NCBI GenBank assembly: GCA_003598085.1
Contig: QZKU01000071.1
Location: 1-22,845, forward strand
Direction of reading: 5' to 3'
From: Candidatus Abyssobacteria bacterium SURF_5
GTDB lineage: Bacteria > Abyssobacteria > SURF-5
Length of the DNA: 22,845 nucleotides
The position numbers were made by a program, and so were the translations under genes. The stretch's first letter is position 1. Every line of letters begins with the position of its first letter. Below, piece by piece: positions 1 through 8,518 of this stretch. The notes beneath the pieces are model-generated. The model worked only from the letters and a program-made list of their open reading frames with translations. It made no database searches and was not told where the DNA came from.

Positions 1-123
1 CATCTCCAAAACCACAAAGGAAACCCAACAGAGCCAATAAGAAGGAGCAGTCAGCAAAAATCCGCCCCCAAGGGCCGATTTAGATGCGTAAGCCCTATGT
101 GAAAACGGTATTTATGGGGGGAA

Positions 124-152
124 TTGCAGTATTTACCACGATATGCTACACT
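124..152 (+). promoter_or_regulatory. Possible sigma70 promoter for the helicase-nuclease pair
   Basis: TTGCAG at 124-129 and TACACT at 147-152 are separated by 17 bp. The -10 is preceded by TG one base upstream (extended -10, TGCTACACT). The -35 matches consensus at 3 of 6 positions and the -10 at 4 of 6, so it is modest. Transcription would begin near 159, downstream of the ATG at 143 and upstream of the ATG at 185, which supports the latter as the true start. Confidence 0.35.
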
Positions 153-184
153 GCGGTCAACCGGTTTTTACGAGCAGGAGACTC

Positions 185-3100
185 ATGTATCAACATGATG
201 CAGTTCAGCAACGCGCCCTTTCGTCCGAAGCCGAAACAGTGATCGTAAGAGGGGCGCCCGGCACGGGGAAAACGTGCCTGCTCTTCCGTCGATTCCATCA
301 CCTGGTCTCTGAGAAAAAAATTCCGGCCTCTGCAATCATTTTTATAACATTTTCGTCCGCCTCGGCGGCTCGCTGCCGGCGCGCGCTTCAAGATGACCTC
401 GGCGAACCTTATGCTGGATTCCAGATTCATACCTTCCATTCGATAGCTATGAAGATTGTGAGCTCATGCGGTTGGAGAGGCCGCCTTCGCACGCCATTGC
501 ATTTCATCTCACCATTCAAGGAATACCTGGTGGCAAGAGAGGTGCTTCTCAGCAATCGCTCGTCATTAGCGCCAATCTTTAAAGAGGTCGCTGAAAAAGA
601 CGGCTTCGCCTGGGAGCTTTCGGATTTTTTTAAATTGCTCAAACAAAATCTCCTTTTCCCTGCCGCTTTCTCCACATTGACAAACAGACTTTCCCCCGAA
701 TTGTCCGACCTTGCTCGGTTATACGAGGCTTTTGAACAGTACATGCGGGAAAAGAACTACGCAGGCTTTTCTGATGTCATCGCGCTCGCAACTGAGATCC
801 TGCGAAATGCGCCCCCATCTGCGCAGCTCGATGTTGATGATTTCACGCATATTCTCATCGACGAATTCGAGGAGATCGACCCGGCCCAGTTTGAGCTTTT
901 GCGCCTGCTGTTGAAGGCCGACACCGCTCTCTTTGTCGCCGGAGATGAAATGCAGCGCATTTACAGCTTTCGCGGAAGCGGAACAGGCAGGTTCGATCTC
1001 ATAAAGAAGCTCAGGCCTTGCTTTGAGGAGTTTCATCTTGACCACAACTATCGCCTGCCGAGCGCGATAGCTGCCGCCGCTCGCTTGGCAGGGAGAAACA
1101 CGGAGCAAAGGGAGGAACCTTGCGGTGAAAGGACATTCCAGGTGGTCGGACACAAAGACACTGTCGAGCAGGCATACGAGATCGCCCGGGATATCAAGCG
1201 AACCATGCTTGCTCGCGTGAAAAACAACGCCCTCTCCTACAACGATTACAATGATTTCGCCGTGCTCTGCAGAAGCGCTTCCCGCTCCACTGTTCCTCTC
1301 AAGGAAGCATTTTCATATTACGAAATCCCTGCGGTTGTCTCCAATTCAACCGGTTTCTATATGAGCCCGATGGTCAAATCCCTCTCGGACCTGATCAAGA
1401 TCCTGGTCTTTCCCGATGATACCGCTGCATGCATGCGGGTGCTGAACATTCCAACTTTACATATTGATCCCGTCGAGCTGCGTCGCTTAGTGAACATATT
1501 GTCGGAACAATCAGGGGGCGCCGCGCTGCACGAATCACTGCGACGTTACCTGGCCGATCCCGAACGCTGTCATTATCGAAACAGGGAAGTCCTCGAGCGG
1601 GTGCGGAACGCCCTTGATTATATCGAGGGCCTGCGCGAAAAAATCCACTCGGGGGAAAGTCTGGTCGAGGTTGCTCGACTGGCTGCACGAGATTTGTTTA
1701 TTCCAGCAATTCTCGAAAAGAGTCTTGACGCCGGTGTACAGGATGCGCGCAATCTCAGACTGCTCGACCAACTCCTTCAGGACATTGAGGAGGTCGGGCG
1801 CCATAATAATCCTGAAGATTCACCCGCACGTTTCCTGGAAAGTCTCGATCATGCTTTCGCCCGTTTTTCGAATCGGCAGGAAAATGTTCCGCCCGATGAC
1901 GCTGCGGCCGGTGTAAGGATAATGACCATTCATCAGGCCAAAGGGCTGCAGTTTCCTTATGTGTACATCGTGGATGCAACGGATGAATATTTTCCGGCCG
2001 CGCGAAGAGACAATACACTTCTTGACGGAAAGTCTCTTCGCCTCCTGAGAGAAGCTCTCCGCAAACGTTTCGATTCCACATCATTCCTCTCTCCGCATTT
2101 TCCGTTTCAGATGAGCCCGAAGGAGCATCTGGATGAGGAGCGCCAGGTGCTGTATGTGGCTCTTACTCGCGCCACAGAAAAGCTCAGCGTCAATTATACG
2201 GAAGAGTCGCATTATTCAGAACCGGCCGAGCCTTCCCCCTTTCTCCACGAGATGATGCCTGACGAGGGCGTCAGTGATCAGAAAAAATCGCCTGTCGATT
2301 CTCCCGTCCTCAGTCACTTGGCGAACGCATTCAGCCGTGAGGAAATCGAGAGCATCCTGCATTTTCATATTCAGAGATCGCCCGAAGCCGCAGAGAACGA
2401 GCATGTTCGATCGCGCTTGGAGGCGTGTGGCCTCGATGGCAGATATATCTGCGACCGGCAGCCATTTCAGGTTGAGCCCGCCGAGCCCCCCGTGCTCGCG
2501 GATCACTTCTTCAGCGCGAGCCAGCTTTCGTCATATCTTTCCTGCCCGCGCCGGTATTTTTATGAGCGCGCGCTGCGCATCGAGCCCGGCCGCGGGAAAG
2601 AATTTGACGTTGGCCGGCTCATTCACATTGTGCTGGAAAAATTCCATACAAAAGTCAAGGAGTACGGGAGCAACAGCGAAACGCTAGAGGCTGAGTTACT
2701 CGAGATTTTCAACAAAGTCTGGCTCGAGAAAGAAGCAGGGGAGGAGGCAGGCGGCTTCCACGAGCGATTCAACACCATTCTGCAAAGAGAGACCGCCAGG
2801 AGAAAGGCGAAACAAATACTCAGCCGGTACATAAAAACCGAAGCTACGCAGGCGCCCGAAACGCAGATACTGGCATGCGAGCTGGATTTCACATTTCAAG
2901 TTCGCGGCGTTCCATTCCGCGCGCGCATCGACCGGATTGATGCTCTACAGAACCAAGGCGGCCATCGCATCATTGACTACAAAACTTCTCAAACCGGACC
3001 AATTACTCCCAATGCCATAAAGAAGAAGTTCCTGAATATCGATCGTGCTTCCGATTATGCTCCCCAGGATTTTCAGATGCCCCTTTACCTCCTTGCCGCG

Positions 3101-3352
3101 CGCGCCGAAGGCTTTGAGCCCGTCGAGCTTGTCTATTTCTGGGTGGCGCAAGCCAACGCGGCAGGCTTCTTCAAGAAATCATGCCTGCGAGTTGGCGATG
3201 GGAAAGATTCACTTTCTCCCGAGGAGATACAGATGGCTGAAGGCGCCGTCATCGAGGTCGTCAACCATATTTTGGCCGGTCGCTTCCCGGCCGAGCCGCG
3301 CTCGACGATAGAATGCCAATGGTGTTCTTTCGCGTCAATTTGCGATTCGTAA
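185..3352 (+). CDS. AdnAB-like helicase-nuclease subunit (UvrD motor + Fe-S PD-(D/E)XK nuclease), first gene
   Basis: Probable subunit of a RecBCD/AddAB-class machine that unwinds and trims double-strand DNA ends in the cytoplasm. From the ATG at 185 it is about 1055 residues. SF1A motifs are in order: Walker A GAPGTGKT (23-30), DEFEE at motif II (about 226-230), GDEMQRIYSFRG (253-264), NYR, TIHQAKGLQF (about 580) and YVALTRA. The C-terminal nuclease begins near 775 and shows ARIDRID, IIDYKT and QMPLYL. One Cys in SCPRRY plus three in the final CQWCSFASIC would ligate a 4Fe-4S cluster. Motif II is DEFEE rather than DEFQD, but the catalytic Asp-Glu pair is intact. The ATG at 143 gives 14 more residues but lacks a ribosome site, while 185 has AGGAG at 176-180. 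A stand-alone RecB-like helicase is the alternative. Confidence 0.85.
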   Translation: MYQHDAVQQRALSSEAETVIVRGAPGTGKTCLLFRRFHHLVSEKKIPASAIIFITFSSASAARCRRALQDDLGEPYAGFQIHTFHSIAMKIVSSCGWRGRLRTPLHFISPFKEYLVAREVLLSNRSSLAPIFKEVAEKDGFAWELSDFFKLLKQNLLFPAAFSTLTNRLSPELSDLARLYEAFEQYMREKNYAGFSDVIALATEILRNAPPSAQLDVDDFTHILIDEFEEIDPAQFELLRLLLKADTALFVAGDEMQRIYSFRGSGTGRFDLIKKLRPCFEEFHLDHNYRLPSAIAAAARLAGRNTEQREEPCGERTFQVVGHKDTVEQAYEIARDIKRTMLARVKNNALSYNDYNDFAVLCRSASRSTVPLKEAFSYYEIPAVVSNSTGFYMSPMVKSLSDLIKILVFPDDTAACMRVLNIPTLHIDPVELRRLVNILSEQSGGAALHESLRRYLADPERCHYRNREVLERVRNALDYIEGLREKIHSGESLVEVARLAARDLFIPAILEKSLDAGVQDARNLRLLDQLLQDIEEVGRHNNPEDSPARFLESLDHAFARFSNRQENVPPDDAAAGVRIMTIHQAKGLQFPYVYIVDATDEYFPAARRDNTLLDGKSLRLLREALRKRFDSTSFLSPHFPFQMSPKEHLDEERQVLYVALTRATEKLSVNYTEESHYSEPAEPSPFLHEMMPDEGVSDQKKSPVDSPVLSHLANAFSREEIESILHFHIQRSPEAAENEHVRSRLEACGLDGRYICDRQPFQVEPAEPPVLADHFFSASQLSSYLSCPRRYFYERALRIEPGRGKEFDVGRLIHIVLEKFHTKVKEYGSNSETLEAELLEIFNKVWLEKEAGEEAGGFHERFNTILQRETARRKAKQILSRYIKTEATQAPETQILACELDFTFQVRGVPFRARIDRIDALQNQGGHRIIDYKTSQTGPITPNAIKKKFLNIDRASDYAPQDFQMPLYLLAARAEGFEPVELVYFWVAQANAAGFFKKSCLRVGDGKDSLSPEEIQMAEGAVIEVVNHILAGRFPAEPRSTIECQWCSFASICDS

Positions 3353-3367
3353 ACAGGAGAGCCGACC

Positions 3368-6300
3368 GTGGACGTTTTCACGCCGAATCCGTCGCAACAG
3401 AAGGCCATAGAATTTCCGATGGAGCGGCCGCTGAAGATTATCGCTGGTGCGGGAACGGGAAAAACCGAAGTGCTCGCACGCCGCTTCGTTTATCTCGTCA
3501 AGCACTACAAGCTCCGCCCACACCATATTGTGGCTTTAACTTTCACAAAGAAGGCCGCCGCAGAAATGCGGCGCCGCATAGTTGCTTTACTCGGTGCAGA
3601 AGGTCTGGTTGACAGGAACGAGGCCGCTCTCTTGACCTGGATTGGGAATTTCCATTCGATAAGCCTCATTCTGTTGAAACAACATCCATTGCTCGTGGGG
3701 CTCGATCCCTCATTCGAGATTGTAGATGAGGTCGAACAGATTGCCCTCCTGCGAAATGTTCTGAATGATTTCCTCAATAATCGCCTTTCGGAAAGCAACG
3801 AGAACAGGTTTGAAGACCTGCTCATAGATTCCCCCGATAATCTGCAACAGGACATCCTCGCCATCATCAACCGACTGAAATCAAATTTCATTCATCCGCA
3901 AGATGTGAAGAAGCAACTCCTCCCCCTTTTAAAAAGGGAATATCGGAACCTCATAAGCGAGCTGAATGCGACGATAGACGATTCGAACACTCACGCCTCC
4001 ACAAAAAAAGCGTTCGAGAAACGCCTCGCGGCGATTCCTCTGGACGAGGCCTACGAACAATTATTCTTGAACGCCGTATACGTCATCTACAGAAGTTATC
4101 GCGAAAGGCTCGCGGATAAGAATCTCCTCGATTATAACGATCTTATTTTCTACGCTCATACGCTCATGAACAACAATCCAGATTTACGGAAGAATTTCGA
4201 GTATATCCTGGTTGATGAATTTCAGGATACCGACAGCGGCCAATATCGCCTTCTCGAGACAATGAGCAGAAGATTTCAGAACGTGACGGTCGTCGGCGAC
4301 CCCAAACAGTTGATCTACGAGTGGCGTGAGGCAAAACTGGAGAACATGAATAAATTCCCCGGCGAGACCGTGCCGCTCGAGGAAAATTATCGGTCGTTCG
4401 GACAGGTTCTCGATGTCGCAAACAGATTCATCCGAAACACCATGCCCGGCGAGCCTCCTTTACGAACGGCTTCGCAGGGCGGGCGCGGAAATGCGGGAGA
4501 AGCTCGTGTTAATTTGGTTTACACAAAGGACCGCGAAACCGAGGCGGTCTTCGTCGCGCGGCAGATCAAAGGCTTGATCGAACGGGGACGTTGTCCTGGC
4601 GAGATCGCCGTGCTCATGCGAACTATCCATTCTTCTCGCGCCGTCGAGGAAGCTCTCTCGGCGAGCGGTATTCCCTATGTAACCGTTGGAGGGTGCGGTT
4701 TTTATGATTTGCAGGATATAAAGGATATCTCCGCACTTCTCCGACTGGTAGGCAATCCCTTCGACGATCAACCAATGGTGAGAATGCTGCAAACCGAGAT
4801 GATCGGATTGAGTGATGCCTCCCTGTATCATATCTGCAGACAAAGAGAAGGCGAGATCACCAGCATCTATGACGCCATTAAGCAGGGCGATTTGAGCGGA
4901 TTTCGTCCAGCCTCGGCGGACCGGATGCGACAGCTTGTGCGACTTGTAGAGGAACTCGCTGCGCTCAGGTGGTCGATATCACTGGCGGAACTCTTCTCAA
5001 GAGCTCTCAAGGGCATCAACTACTTGAAATACCTTTCTTCAAGGGAGCGACCGCGCGGCCCGCGCTTCATGAATGTCGCTCAATTTTATAAGATTGCATC
5101 GCAATATGAGGAGCGCCATCCGAGAGACGGACTCGATGAGTTCCTGCTCTATCTCGAGACTGCCGCTTCGTGTGACCTGAAGGCCCAGCCGGGCAACGCA
5201 GCCGCCGAAAAAGTGCAACTCATGACGATCCATCAGGCCAAGGGCCTGGAATTTCCGATCGTTTTCCTGGTCGGCGTCACCCCGACTGGATTTCGCGGCG
5301 GCAACTTTGGGTATGATGAGGATTTTGGCATTTATGTGAAAAGGCGCCCGGATGGCACTTTCATTGTAAGATATGAAGGCGGCTACGGACGGATCGAAAG
5401 ACAACTGCGCGAGAGACGGTATCTGGAAGAAAACCGAATCATCTATGTGGCGCTGACACGCACTCGCGATCTCCTGTACATCACTGCATATGGCCCCCGG
5501 AAAGAAGAAGAAAAGGACTTCTTCTCCACACTTCAAGCATTCGCCTCGAACATGAAGCACTGCATTACGGCAAGCGTTCTGGAAGACGCCGCAGACGAGG
5601 AGGACACCGCAGCGCCAGCGGAGGTGTCGCATGCCGCCGGCGCGAATATTGATCTTCCTCTCGAGCAAGTACTGGACGCGACGGCGACGGCCGTCGAACG
5701 AATTGTTCCTGTCAGCCCAGCCGCTGCACCCGCCGCACCGCCTGTTCCCGAATTCAGCTACTCAAAGCTGGCTCTCTTCCGCCGATGTCCCCGCCACTAT
5801 GCATTCCGCTACGTCTACGGATTCGCGACAACAGATGAATTTGATTTTGACGGCAATTTCGGCGATGGCGCCGGCCGATTGCTCGGCGACTTATTGCACC
5901 AGACTCTGATGTATTATCACCGCGGGATGAAGCGAAAACAAAAGATGAACGCGCACAAGATTCTGGACGATTTGGGCCCCGCGCTTGACTGTCCCCGGCA
6001 AGTCCTTAATCGCGGACACGAGTTTCTTCAAAAATATCTGGATTCGCACTTGAGCAAGAAGGAGACTGTGTTCGAGGAAAAGGAATTCAATTGGAAGATC
6101 GTCGCCGAAGGGTTCACGTTCATCGTGAAAGGCACGGTGGACCACGTTCAACGCGAAGGCGATTCCCTCAAGATCATTGATTACAAGAGCGGCTTGAAAA
6201 AACCTGATGATCACAGACTCCAGCTAGCCCTGTACAAGATGGCGCTGGAAGAAATCCTTGGGGTCACCGGCATGCTGACAAGCAACTTTTATCTTTCAAG

Positions 6301-6457
6301 CGGGGAAGAGGTAACGCATCATTTTTCCCATGATGAGCTTGCCGATGTGCGAAGCCGGCTTCTCGTTGATGCTCGGGAGATAGTTATGGCGAATTATTCC
6401 AGAAGCAACGAGCCGGAGAAATGCGGGATCTGCGAATTCAAGAGTCTCTGCCGCTAG
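3368..6457 (+). CDS. AdnAB-like helicase-nuclease subunit (UvrD motor + Fe-S PD-(D/E)XK nuclease), second gene
   Basis: Second subunit of the putative end-resection heterodimer, 1029 residues, GTG start. AGGAGA at 3355-3360 lies seven bases upstream of the start and 15 bp separate it from the preceding stop, so the two genes are probably one operon. All SF1A motifs look active: Walker A AGAGTGKT (26-33), TFTKKAAAEM, DEFQD (about 283), GDPKQLIYEWR, NYRS, TIHQAKGLEF (about 620) and YVALTRT (about 693). An alanine/proline-rich linker near 770-795 leads to the nuclease domain with GTVDHV, IIDYKSG (about 936) and QLALYK. Its cluster cysteines are in RRCPRHY and CGICEFKSLC. Two adjacent proteins that each carry a motor and a nuclease fit AdnA/AdnB better than AddAB, where AddB lacks the complete motor motif set, or RecBCD. 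I cannot say which gene is AdnA. Confidence 0.87.
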   Translation: MDVFTPNPSQQKAIEFPMERPLKIIAGAGTGKTEVLARRFVYLVKHYKLRPHHIVALTFTKKAAAEMRRRIVALLGAEGLVDRNEAALLTWIGNFHSISLILLKQHPLLVGLDPSFEIVDEVEQIALLRNVLNDFLNNRLSESNENRFEDLLIDSPDNLQQDILAIINRLKSNFIHPQDVKKQLLPLLKREYRNLISELNATIDDSNTHASTKKAFEKRLAAIPLDEAYEQLFLNAVYVIYRSYRERLADKNLLDYNDLIFYAHTLMNNNPDLRKNFEYILVDEFQDTDSGQYRLLETMSRRFQNVTVVGDPKQLIYEWREAKLENMNKFPGETVPLEENYRSFGQVLDVANRFIRNTMPGEPPLRTASQGGRGNAGEARVNLVYTKDRETEAVFVARQIKGLIERGRCPGEIAVLMRTIHSSRAVEEALSASGIPYVTVGGCGFYDLQDIKDISALLRLVGNPFDDQPMVRMLQTEMIGLSDASLYHICRQREGEITSIYDAIKQGDLSGFRPASADRMRQLVRLVEELAALRWSISLAELFSRALKGINYLKYLSSRERPRGPRFMNVAQFYKIASQYEERHPRDGLDEFLLYLETAASCDLKAQPGNAAAEKVQLMTIHQAKGLEFPIVFLVGVTPTGFRGGNFGYDEDFGIYVKRRPDGTFIVRYEGGYGRIERQLRERRYLEENRIIYVALTRTRDLLYITAYGPRKEEEKDFFSTLQAFASNMKHCITASVLEDAADEEDTAAPAEVSHAAGANIDLPLEQVLDATATAVERIVPVSPAAAPAAPPVPEFSYSKLALFRRCPRHYAFRYVYGFATTDEFDFDGNFGDGAGRLLGDLLHQTLMYYHRGMKRKQKMNAHKILDDLGPALDCPRQVLNRGHEFLQKYLDSHLSKKETVFEEKEFNWKIVAEGFTFIVKGTVDHVQREGDSLKIIDYKSGLKKPDDHRLQLALYKMALEEILGVTGMLTSNFYLSSGEEVTHHFSHDELADVRSRLLVDAREIVMANYSRSNEPEKCGICEFKSLCR

Positions 6458-6465
6458 GAGGAATC

Positions 6466-6490
6466 GGCGCACGCTCTAATTATCTGCGCC
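6466..6490. terminator. Weak inverted repeat between convergent genes
   Basis: GGCGCA (6466-6471) and TGCGCC (6485-6490) form a 6-bp stem with a 13-base loop. It spans the 22-bp gap and the last codons of the minus-strand zinc-ribbon gene. There is no T-run on either side, so a termination role is only suggested by position. Confidence 0.2.
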
Positions 6491-6887
6491 CACGTCTGCG
6501 CGGGACATAATGCATGCCGCCGTGCCTGTTCTCATGTCCGTTGGTTTTAGTCGGTGTTGCAGATTTGGTCGGATTATCGCTCGAAAAGAGAGATGCGCAT
6601 TGATCACAGAGAGTGCCTGAATTCACCTGTCTCCCGCATCTTTTGCAGAAAGTCGCTTCGCCGCTTCCACTGTACATCAGCCGCCTCTCGCGGATCCAGC
6701 CAAGGACAGTACCTCGTGCAATACCCGTCGCTGTGCTTAGCGCATCCAGGTTCTGGCCCGGATTCTCTCTGAGCCAGTCAACGGCCAGTTGAAATTCGGT
6801 TTCCTCTTTTTCGATGCAAGCCGGGCAAAGCGCGTTGTCGGTTCGCAAATATAATGAGCCGCATTTTTCACAGTTCGCGATCGGCAT
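6480..6887 (-). CDS. Double zinc-ribbon / helix-turn-helix protein, YvyF-like
   Basis: A 135-residue cytoplasmic protein. Cys6, Cys9, Cys21 and Cys24 form one zinc ribbon. A helix-turn-helix-like segment follows at about 44-68 (LSTATGIARGTVLGWIRERR). A second four-Cys ribbon sits at 81, 84, 94 and 97, and the tail is Arg-rich and basic (about 110-135). The first ribbon plus HTH resembles the small flagellar-operon proteins of the YvyF/TIGR03826 type, which lie near flgM in Firmicutes; this is recalled family knowledge. No flagellar gene is present here, and the second ribbon and basic tail are additions. A nucleic-acid-binding regulatory role is plausible but unproven. It starts 3 bp after the stop of the membrane-protein gene, so it is the last gene of the hflX-led operon. 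Confidence 0.75.
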   Translation of the reverse strand: MPIANCEKCGSLYLRTDNALCPACIEKEETEFQLAVDWLRENPGQNLDALSTATGIARGTVLGWIRERRLMYSGSGEATFCKRCGRQVNSGTLCDQCASLFSSDNPTKSATPTKTNGHENRHGGMHYVPRRRGRR

Positions 6888-6890
6888 GAA

Positions 6891-7208
6891 TTATCCCGCT
6901 TCTCTCCTTGACAAGTCCGGGATGCTCACCTGGCGCACGACAGCCGCCTCTGTCTCCTTTTTCCTGTGCCCGCTGGCTCCGATCGCCGTCCGGATAACGA
7001 TGACCAGCAACACAGAGACAAGCAGGTATAGAAATGTTGCTCCTATTATGCTCCGCTGTATGGCGAGGGCAAACGGTATCTTGTTTAAGCTCCAGGAGAG
7101 CGGCAGCATCACCATGAACCAAAGAACAGCCGCCGCTGACGCAGCCGCATCGACGGAATCATATCGGATATAATACGCGCGAAGCTTTTTTCTTCTTCCC
7201 CGTGTCAC
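6891..7208 (-). CDS. Small two-helix membrane protein of unknown function
   Basis: I do not recognise the family. From the GTG at 7208 it is 105 residues. It has a very basic N-terminus (TRGRRKKLR), two hydrophobic helices at about 22-46 and 52-75, and a charged C-terminal tail of about 30 residues. By the positive-inside rule the N-terminus is probably cytoplasmic. The GTG overlaps the stop of the upstream FecR-domain gene as GTGA, a classic translational-coupling arrangement. An ATG at 7232 would add eight residues and a longer overlap, and is less likely. It lies 3 bp upstream of the zinc-ribbon gene in the same operon. Confidence 0.65.
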   Translation of the reverse strand: MTRGRRKKLRAYYIRYDSVDAAASAAAVLWFMVMLPLSWSLNKIPFALAIQRSIIGATFLYLLVSVLLVIVIRTAIGASGHRKKETEAAVVRQVSIPDLSRREAG

Positions 7209-8467
7209 CGATAACTCTTGGTGTCTTCCCACCGGCGGGCATCTTCTTCGGTAATGATTTTTCTGCGATCATCCCTAGTGCCGGGCTTCTTATCGTAGCC
7301 GAACGTGGTTATCTCGGCCATGGTATTGCCGTACGGATCACGCGACAGAACATACTGATACGGCTCGCCGTAATGATCAACCAAATTTTGCGGGTCAGTA
7401 TATGGGCCGTTCCATTGGGACAACCCCGTACTATGGGCAAGCGCCTTGAGTCCCTCTTCGGTAGTTGGGAACCTCGCAAAATCGAGATAAAACATTTTCA
7501 GGGCCTTATCCAGTTGAAAGAAATCTTCTGAAGCCTTTTCCCAACCTGCTTGTATCGCATCATAAACGCGTTGCCTCTGCGCCTCTGGCAGAGCCGGTTC
7601 AACTTCAATTTGCTCGACCTCGCCTATACCGGCCAGTGCGGTAATCGCCTGAAAGTACTCGGATTGTTTCGTCCATTCCTCGACCAGAAGGACAATGTGC
7701 TGTAGCAGCTCCGTGGCGGTCAATTTGGCGGGTTCCGATCCGGCTGTCACCTTCAATGCCTGTTTGTTGGCGATCAAAACTTCAGGCGCCTCCATTCCCT
7801 TTGAGCTGACTGCAACCTCGCCTGATATCACCGAAACACTCGTGCTCTGCGTTTCAGGCTCAGCCTCTATCCGGAAAACCGTGCCGCGCACACCGGTAAC
7901 TGCGGCTGGCGTCTCTATTATGAAACTGGAATCCTTTGTTTTCAGCCGGCCGACCTCCGACCATAATTTCCCCTTCGACAAATCAACCTGCACTTGCGTT
8001 GATTTCGTCTCCGGGTTTACTTCCAACGACTTGAGAGTATACGTCGTGTTACCTCCAATCCCGCTGATGGCAAGATTCTCCAGAGTAACCACTACTTCGG
8101 CTCCCGGGGAAGTCTGGATCTGGTCTCCCGGGTTGACGATCATATTTTTGCCGGCGGGAACTAATCGCGTAGTGCCTGCCTTCTTAATGTCGGCTTTTCC
8201 CTTGATGTCTTCGATTCTGCCCTTGCCCGGGACGGTCCCATGAGGATCGACGCGCCCCTTATCGACGTTATAAATTATGCGCCCGCCGCCCGGCAGCTCT
8301 GTCCCGATCTTGTAGCTCTTTTCGCCTTCATCCATGATTTTCCCGGGAATTCGCTTGCCGGCGGGCGTTTCAACCGCAGCGGCATGAATGGGTGAAGTGT
8401 AGATAGTGGCAGCCGCAAATGCTGCAACAAGAACAGCACCTGCACGAAGATGGGTGGAGGTTCTCAT
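7205..8467 (-). CDS. Secreted FecR-domain protein with a C-terminal GspG-like domain
   Basis: A 420-residue exported protein of unusual build. Residues 1-31 look like a Sec signal peptide. Residues about 32-75 resemble short 'GKI...Y.I.T...GG' beta segments. Residues about 85-222 form a FecR-type domain (VNPGDQIQTSPGAEVVV, FIIETPAAVTGVRGTVFRIE, VISGEVAVS). A linker follows. Residues about 312-411 match the globular end of type II secretion major pseudopilins: FYLDFARFPTTEEGLKAL, WNGPY, PYQYV, DPYGN and a final GYDKKPGTRDD segment in the position of the GspG calcium loop. The prepilin N-terminal helix is absent, so it cannot be an ordinary pseudopilin. ATG 8494 is an alternative start adding nine residues; neither start has a strong ribosome site. 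It lies 51 bp (24 bp if 8494) after the glycerate kinase gene. Role unknown. Confidence 0.75.
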   Translation of the reverse strand: MRTSTHLRAGAVLVAAFAAATIYTSPIHAAAVETPAGKRIPGKIMDEGEKSYKIGTELPGGGRIIYNVDKGRVDPHGTVPGKGRIEDIKGKADIKKAGTTRLVPAGKNMIVNPGDQIQTSPGAEVVVTLENLAISGIGGNTTYTLKSLEVNPETKSTQVQVDLSKGKLWSEVGRLKTKDSSFIIETPAAVTGVRGTVFRIEAEPETQSTSVSVISGEVAVSSKGMEAPEVLIANKQALKVTAGSEPAKLTATELLQHIVLLVEEWTKQSEYFQAITALAGIGEVEQIEVEPALPEAQRQRVYDAIQAGWEKASEDFFQLDKALKMFYLDFARFPTTEEGLKALAHSTGLSQWNGPYTDPQNLVDHYGEPYQYVLSRDPYGNTMAEITTFGYDKKPGTRDDRRKIITEEDARRWEDTKSYR

Positions 8468-8518
8468 TTTTCGCCCCGCTGCCAGATTTTGCATTCTCTA
8501 CAGTATACGCTCCGAAAC

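Noticed and set aside
5039-5668. A 209-codon minus-strand open frame
   Set aside because: Lies wholly inside the second helicase-nuclease gene, opposite conserved motif V and VI coding sequence.
185-6457. The two helicase-nuclease genes as a phage-defence system
   Set aside because: No defence partner genes are seen nearby. Two complete motor-nuclease chains in tandem are explained better as a repair heterodimer. Sequence left of the window could change this.
6868-7122. An 84-codon minus-strand frame overlapping the small membrane protein
   Set aside because: It is the alternate frame of a gene with two clear membrane helices and a coupled GTGA start; its own product has no hydrophobic pattern or start signal.
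7205-8467. The FecR/GspG-like protein as a true type II secretion pseudopilin
   Set aside because: It lacks the prepilin leader, the Glu at +5 and the long N-terminal helix, and no other secretion-system gene is present.
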